A stretch of DNA of 7,724 nt. It comes from Methanocalculus sp. Lineage in GTDB: Archaea; Halobacteriota; Methanomicrobia; Methanomicrobiales; Methanocorpusculaceae. Under the pieces are notes generated by a model. The model did not search any database. It saw only the letters and a program-made list of their open reading frames with translations, and was not told the DNA's origin. Below are positions 5,525-7,724 of the stretch, piece after piece; position 1 is the stretch's first letter; each line of letters starts with the position of its first letter. The stretch covers positions 1-7,724 of the forward strand of contig NZ_JARVGN010000063.1 of NCBI RefSeq assembly GCF_029762515.1, written 5' to 3'. The translations under genes were made by a program, and so were the position numbers.

Positions 5525-5540
5525 GGGGAAAATACCCCTC
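5523..5540 (+). terminator. stem-loop between the 167-aa and 39-aa genes
   Basis: GAGGGG (5523-5528), loop AAAATA, CCCCTC (5535-5540): a perfect 6-bp GC stem that includes part of the stop codon. No T-run follows directly (TGGTTTTGAGG), so partial termination, RNA processing or mRNA protection is more likely than full termination. Confidence 0.45.
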
Positions 5541-5558
5541 TGGTTTTGAGGTGAGCTG

Positions 5559-5678
5559 ATGGACAACGAGATCCTCATTGTGTGGATCTTCGTGGGGGCC
5601 GGCCTTTTGGGATATGTGGTGATCCCGGGCCTGCTCGTCATGTGGGATATGGTGCTGGACCATATCATCCGGTTCTAG
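5559..5678 (+). CDS. 39-aa single-pass membrane microprotein
   Basis: ATG 5559-5561, TAG 5676-5678. GAGGTGA (5548-5554) precedes the ATG at good spacing. After MDNE comes a hydrophobic stretch of roughly 24 residues (ILIVWIFVGAGLLGYVVIPG, then LLVMW), then MVLDHIIRF. An acidic N-terminus, one membrane helix and a mildly basic end are predicted. It starts 35 bases after the upstream stop, so the two genes are probably cotranscribed. Function unknown; size and context would fit a small holin-like or regulatory membrane peptide. The opposite-strand ORF covering this stretch has a poor sequence and no start signals. Confidence 0.65.
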   Translation: MDNEILIVWIFVGAGLLGYVVIPGLLVMWDMVLDHIIRF

Positions 5679-5686
5679 GGAGAGTT

Positions 5687-5748
5687 GGGGGATTCCCCCT
5701 CTTTTTCGGGCTGAAATGCGGGTGATTTGGGCTTGTTTTTGGGTTTTT
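5687..5748 (+). terminator. hairpin plus T-runs ending the 5021-5678 unit
   Basis: GGGGG (5687-5691), loop ATT, CCCCC (5695-5699), then TCTTTTT (5700-5706), which looks like a Rho-independent terminator. Two more T-runs follow (5735-5739 and 5743-5748), the multi-T pattern favoured by archaeal polymerase. Confidence 0.65.
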
Positions 5749-5978
5749 TGCAGTGGTCGGATGAGGTGTATATACTTGAGTATCTAAATAATACAATTAT
5801 TGTGGTTTTTTTACCAAATGGGGCAATATTATAGCGGTTTCGCATTGGGCATTTAACGTCACATTTTCCATCTGACATACTTTACCCTGCGGTGAGGCGA
5901 GATCGTCGGTCTGAAGCAATCTATGAAGGGCGAAATATGGGCGATTTGGGTGAAATTTCTCTTATAAAGCCTTATCTC

Positions 5979-6041
5979 AACCAATCTTTTGTGAAGTCTG
6001 ACTATGAATTGGTTTAAGGCATTTCCATTATGCGGAATGCC
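5979..6041. other. two adjacent stem-loops, possible small structured RNA
   Basis: AACCAAT (5979-5985) pairs with ATTGGTT (6008-6014) over a 22-nt loop; directly after, GGCATTTC (6018-6025) pairs with GGAATGCC (6034-6041), with one G-T wobble, over 8 nt. A TATA-like CTTATAAAG lies just left (about 5960-5968), but a transcript starting 25 bases later would cut the first stem. No known RNA family recognised. Confidence 0.3.
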
Positions 6042-6224
6042 CGAGATGTGAATGAGGAATTGAATTCTCTTGAAATTTTGTTGTAGTGTGAACCATCTCG
6101 GATTTAATTGTAAACGGGAAAAGACAATCGATGTAAATTCAAGATGTAGAAAGGTAAAAATCGCTCTAATGTATGATACGAAGAATTTAAAGAAGTGCGA
6201 AGGTAAAAGAGAGTCGATTATGTT

Positions 6225-6253
6225 TTTAAAGACGTGAAATCCTCTTTAAAGAC
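6225..6253. repeat. TTTAAAGAC direct repeat, 20-base period
   Basis: TTTAAAGAC at 6225-6233 and 6245-6253, with a related TTTAAAGAA at 6186-6194. Lies just beyond the 3' end of the AlbA_2 gene; read leftward it gives T-rich stretches that may help termination. Confidence 0.4.
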
Positions 6254-6276
6254 AAGTATTATTTTACTCAATTCCC

Positions 6277-7440
6277 CTACTGATCGTATCTTATTGATCC
6301 GGGTAAACCTACTGAATTCGCAAGAGCATCAAACGGCAATTTTAATATTGATGCAAGATTTTCGCATTCTTCATCACTTACAATCTCATAATTCAATAAT
6401 TCAACACTTGGAAGTGCTATGAAATCTTTCTGAATTGGGATACTGTCAATATCGATGAAAGAATCCGAACGAGGCCGAACAAGGCCTTTGACACCAATTA
6501 AGTGCACAAAAATATATGCTGGAGGTTCGAGTTTCAACATTTTAAATATTCTTGCATATTGTTTTATTCCATCAATTATGCCCTCTTCAAGGCGGGTAAT
6601 TTGCAAAGCTTGTTCTTTCTCATAAGATGATATAAATGAACTTACGGCTTCTATTACTCCATTTCTAAAAACTAAAACATATCCTCTTGAAGGATTACCA
6701 TTCTGCCCTGGTGAATACGATATAAAGCCATCGGCAGTATATGCGGGATTTGACCCCAAAGAGAACAAAGGACGGAATGAAGTTGTACCAAGAACATTGA
6801 AATTATCAGGCATTTGTAGTTCAGTCGATGAAAGAGGGACAATATGTAAGATTATCTTGGGAAATTTATTCATCGGAAGAGGATAGTTATTTGAAAGAAT
6901 TTCTGATAACCGTGTCTGAACAAATTCTTTTATTCGCGATATCTTTGATTCTGAAAGTGTAAATGCCGAACGAAGTTGATCAACATCTAATTGATATTTC
7001 CCATTGAATGCTCGAGCGAAAAATCTGGAACTCCCCTTATATATGACCATATGGGGATTAAGCCAGCTTTTCGGTATCCGAAACAAGAATACATATTTAT
7101 CATCGGAGATTTCTATCTGCCTTATTGATATATTCGGAATGCGTGGGCGAATGCCGTCCCGAATCATGCCCTCTAATCGCCTGATCTCTTCATCGACATC
7201 CGCTACCTCCACACCGACTAATTCTTTTGGATAATGATCCTCCTCTCTAATACCATATATCAAATCACCACCATTTGAGTTTGCAAAAGAAGAAATATCG
7301 CTTAAAAATTCTTTTTTATTTCCATCCGAATTGCCTGGAAGTTCTTGTTTATATTCAAGAGTTTTCATTTCCAAAAAAGATTCATCAATTAAATGCTGTA
7401 GGTCTTTGACTTTTATCTCATCGATATTGCGTGGCAACAT
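6277..7440 (-). CDS. Schlafen AlbA_2-domain protein (putative DNA/RNA-binding regulator or defence effector)
   Basis: 387 residues from ATG 7438-7440, TAG 6277-6279. The ORF opens at ATG 7500, but 7440 is preferred: GGGGG (7449-7453) sits 8 bases upstream, and the TATA-like sequence at 7485-7492 is placed for a transcript start near 7462. Residues about 17-145 are an AlbA_2 domain: DESFLEMKTLEYKQELPG (E29, K31), EFLSDISSFANSNGGDLIYG (44-63), and VIYKGSSRFFARAFNGKY (132-149). The remaining 240 residues are not recognised; they are mixed alpha/beta, without membrane segments or the helicase/HTH modules of some relatives. AlbA_2 proteins bind nucleic acids and some Schlafens are RNases. Codon use is AT-rich compared with genes at 3700-5680, which suggests lateral transfer. 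A perfect dyad covers its promoter, so autoregulation is likely. Confidence 0.82.
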   Translation of the reverse strand: MLPRNIDEIKVKDLQHLIDESFLEMKTLEYKQELPGNSDGNKKEFLSDISSFANSNGGDLIYGIREEDHYPKELVGVEVADVDEEIRRLEGMIRDGIRPRIPNISIRQIEISDDKYVFLFRIPKSWLNPHMVIYKGSSRFFARAFNGKYQLDVDQLRSAFTLSESKISRIKEFVQTRLSEILSNNYPLPMNKFPKIILHIVPLSSTELQMPDNFNVLGTTSFRPLFSLGSNPAYTADGFISYSPGQNGNPSRGYVLVFRNGVIEAVSSFISSYEKEQALQITRLEEGIIDGIKQYARIFKMLKLEPPAYIFVHLIGVKGLVRPRSDSFIDIDSIPIQKDFIALPSVELLNYEIVSDEECENLASILKLPFDALANSVGLPGSIRYDQ

Positions 7441-7448
7441 ATACTTGA

Positions 7449-7507
7449 CCCCCAGAAGATTACTGATATTATTTACTGTCAAGCATAATAAATGACTCAT
7501 TTATTAT
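7449..7507 (-). promoter_or_regulatory. AlbA_2 gene promoter with perfect 23-bp dyad operator
   Basis: ATAATAAATGA (7485-7495), one central base (7496), TCATTTATTAT (7497-7507): 11 of 11 bases pair. On the minus strand the half nearer the gene contains TTTATTAT (7485-7492), a fitting TATA box for ATG 7440, with the ribosome site at 7449-7453 in between. A dimer bound here would occlude TBP. Confidence 0.7.
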
Positions 7508-7573
7508 ACGGGAAGAATTACTCCAAATCCTTGAACCCATTGGGTAATAGCGAAGGATCCTCACATGGCTGAG

Positions 7574-7661
7574 GGTCACGGAAGGGATTCGAACCCTCTT
7601 TTCTTACAACCAGGCACGCCCGCCTTTGAGATCGACTTTCCGCCCCAACCAGCCGTGCGAC
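7574..7661 (-). tRNA. tRNA-like sequence, possibly degenerate or intron-containing
   Basis: On the minus strand GAGGG-TTCGAAT-CCCTT (7598 to 7582) forms a good T-arm, followed by acceptor-like CCGTGAC and C (7581-7574). Going back 88 bases, the length of a Leu/Ser tRNA, reaches GTCGCAC (7661-7655), which pairs at only five of seven positions. A CTCAAAG loop at the right distance would give anticodon CAA (Leu), but its stem pairs poorly, and no clean D-arm forms. Options: a decayed tRNA, an integration scar carrying only a tRNA 3' half, or an exon of a split/intron tRNA whose 5' part lies beyond the window. Confidence 0.3.
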
Positions 7662-7698
7662 TCCGCTCCTCGCTTCTCTCGTCGCTCCACTGCACGGC
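7652..7698. repeat. GCCGTGC/GCACGGC inverted repeat at right edge
   Basis: GCCGTGC (7652-7658) and GCACGGC (7692-7698) pair perfectly over a 33-base spacer rich in CGCTCC/CTCGC. It lies next to the 5' end of the tRNA-like segment and could be an intron stem, an attachment-site structure or chance in GC-rich DNA. Confidence 0.45.
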
Positions 7699-7724
7699 AC
7701 TGCAAACACCACCATGCACAGGCG

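Larger units (their letters stand above)
5749..6276. other. AT-rich intergenic region without convincing gene
   Basis: About 530 bases with no ORF having both a start signal and protein-like sequence. It holds TATA-like GTATATAC (5767-5774) and CTTATAAAG near 5960-5968, a T7 run near 5805-5811, two neighbouring hairpins (5979-6041), and short direct repeats near its right end. A 19-base imperfect repeat (16 of 19 identical) is seen at 5713-5731 and 5932-5950. It may carry a small RNA, or be decayed mobile DNA. Confidence 0.5.

Noticed and set aside
4604..5668. 354-codon minus-strand ORF
   Set aside because: It runs antisense through the strongly supported 167-aa gene and the 39-aa gene and overlaps the XhlA-like gene in another frame. 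Its composition (Gly/Arg/Asp-rich, low complexity) is typical of a GC-rich shadow frame.
5675..5878. 67-codon minus-strand ORF with Cys residues
   Set aside because: No ribosome site, no protein-like pattern, and its 3' end overlaps the terminator hairpin of the opposite unit.
6004..6051. 15-codon ORF inside the hairpin region
   Set aside because: Too short, no ribosome site, and the sequence is better explained by the stem-loop.
7518..7715. 65-codon minus-strand ORF
   Set aside because: It reads through the tRNA-like T-arm and has the composition typical of spurious ORFs over tRNA genes.
1..7724. CRISPR array or insertion sequence
   Set aside because: No regularly spaced repeats of CRISPR length and no transposase-like ORF or terminal inverted repeats were seen on either strand.

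Overview
The window looks like an accessory (defence and mobile-element) region of a euryarchaeal chromosome, most likely a methanogen of the Methanomicrobia/Methanomicrobiales type. Supports are archaeal TATA boxes about 25 nt before inferred transcript starts, strong GGAGGTGAT-type ribosome sites, T-run terminators, and protein families I associate with methanogens: a RelE-type toxin with a winged-helix-like partner, an HTH-fused MNT nucleotidyltransferase with a HEPN partner, and an archaeal RNase III-like protein. The organism is inferred, not proven.

Layout, left to right. (1) 1-314: 3' end of an McrC-like restriction subunit. (2) 466-621 (-): a 51-aa Asn/Pro-rich two-repeat microprotein with a textbook promoter and ribosome site. 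(3) 858-1649 (-): a NYN-domain RNase fused to a C-terminal OST-HTH/LOTUS-like domain. (4) 1702-2245 (+): an unrecognised small ORF and the truncated start of what looks like a nuclease-like gene. (5) 2248-2862 (-): an RNase III-fold protein with no dsRNA-binding domain, no ATG/GTG start and altered acidic positions. (6) 2938-3539 (-): an overlapping toxin-antitoxin pair. (7) 3632-4623 (+): an HTH-MNT antitoxin and its HEPN partner; the HEPN gene carries both a stop codon and a frameshift. Systems 6 and 7 are head to head across a short region with a 12-bp palindromic TATA element and a duplicated 14-bp sequence. (8) 4657-5678: an XhlA-like coiled-coil/membrane protein divergent from a 167-aa protein and a 39-aa membrane microprotein, which resembles a small provirus-derived cassette. 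(9) 5749-6276: AT-rich DNA with hairpins and no convincing gene. (10) 6277-7440 (-): a Schlafen AlbA_2-domain protein with a perfect 23-bp dyad on its promoter. (11) 7574-7724: a tRNA-like T-arm and an inverted repeat near the right edge.

Together the genes read as a defence/toxin island. It holds at least three predicted nucleases or nuclease components (McrC, NYN, RNase III-like), two toxin-antitoxin modules, and an AlbA_2 protein. Several genes are decaying (the nuclease-like fragment, HEPN, possibly the RNase III-like gene). GC content falls visibly from the 3700-5680 segment to the 5700-7500 segment, which suggests separate origins. No CRISPR array, rRNA or intact insertion sequence was found.
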